DNA from: an uncultured Oscillospiraceae bacterium
Lineage (GTDB): Bacteria; Bacillota; Clostridia; Oscillospirales; Oscillospiraceae
Direction: 5' to 3'
DNA length: 50,035 bases
Assembly: GCA_910587205.1 (NCBI GenBank)
Contig: CAJULZ010000005.1
Coordinates: 1 to 50,035 of the forward strand
Position 1 is the first letter of the stretch, and the number at the start of each line of letters is the position of its first letter. The translations under genes and the position numbers were made by a program. This document shows, piece after piece, positions 49,840-50,035 of this stretch. Below the pieces are notes generated by a model that saw only the letters and a program-made list of their open reading frames with translations, was not told where the DNA came from and made no database searches.

Positions 49840-50035
49840 TTAAACCAGCAGAATCACCAGGAACAATCCTGCCGTTATCCCCAGCACACTGTATACACGT
49901 CCCAGCCTTCGCCGGTCTTCCACAGCCTGAATTTGCCGACGGGCAAGATCGGCAACCGCATCCCCGATGGCCTGCCGCTGGCTGTCTGCATCGTATCGGC
50001 CCAGTACTGGGCCAAGATGTTCCAATACAGATCGG
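49840..50035 (-). CDS. spoIIIAB: Stage III sporulation protein AB (5' end outside the window)
   Basis: Only the C-terminal part is seen: EHLGPVLGRYDADSQRQAIG, a helical stretch with ARRQIQAVEDRRRLGR, and a final membrane helix VLGITAGLFLVILLV. The pattern and its place before spoIIIAC support SpoIIIAB. The frame is open to the window end, so the start is missing. An in-frame TTG at 50025 is not the real start. Confidence 0.85.
   Translation of the reverse strand, partial: RSVLEHLGPVLGRYDADSQRQAIGDAVADLARRQIQAVEDRRRLGRVYSVLGITAGLFLVILLV

Noticed and set aside
1..50035. tRNA, rRNA, CRISPR, insertion sequence, prophage or toxin-antitoxin loci
   Set aside because: None could be seen by reading: no spaced direct repeats, no transposase or integrase motifs, no tRNA-like cloverleaf. 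A tRNAscan or Infernal run would be needed to exclude small RNAs.

Overview
The window looks like a chromosomal core region of a spore-forming, anaerobic Clostridia bacterium, most likely in the Oscillospiraceae (Flavonifractor/Intestinimonas-like). This placement is an inference from gene content, gene order and a moderately high G+C; no rRNA gene is present to confirm it. Almost every gene lies on the minus strand. I saw no tRNA, rRNA, insertion sequence, prophage or CRISPR array. Only four genes, three of them tiny, lie on the plus strand.

Left part (1-14.5 kb, minus-strand genes listed by rising coordinate): two small plus-strand ORFs, radA, cwlD, an in-frame TrmK-NIF3 fusion, a DUF1858 protein, an aspartate-type aminotransferase, a CoaX-like protein lacking one catalytic Asp, an HD hydrolase, and a leucine operon (leuC-leuD-unknown-leuB) divergent from a Crp/Fnr regulator. 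Then come spoIVA, sipL and a 23-codon spoVM: the platform, the linker and the membrane anchor of the spore coat base layer lie side by side.

Middle (15-31.3 kb): a 16-kb co-oriented block that reads, in transcription order, cdaA, cdaR, DUF5685, J-domain protein, membrane protein, yicC, remA, gmk, rpoZ, priA, def, fmt, rsmB, rlmN, prpC, prkC, rsgA. From yicC onward it follows the Bacillus subtilis order but lacks coaBC, rpe and thiN. It joins c-di-AMP synthesis, translation start and ribosome maturation, replication restart, and PASTA kinase/phosphatase signalling. The least understood part is the three-gene insert between cdaR and yicC.

Right part (31.4-50 kb): a cysteine desulfurase with a DUF3343 Se/S-carrier-like protein, ispD-ispF-GNAT, carD, a HAD phosphatase gene broken at a run of nine A, then recN, nadK, tlyA, dxs, DUF212, ispA, xseB, xseA, a Kae1-like protein, nusB, an Asp23 protein and spoIIIAH-AB (AB runs off the window). 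This resembles the Bacillus spoIIIA-nusB-xseA-dxs-recN region, with argR and folD absent and two genes inserted.

Most intergenic gaps hold clear hairpin terminators. Several genes have promoters with a TTGCAT/TTGCAA-like -35 box, and spoIVA and sipL have SigE-like promoters. Genes are packed with many ATGA or GTGA start/stop overlaps, which suggests translational coupling.
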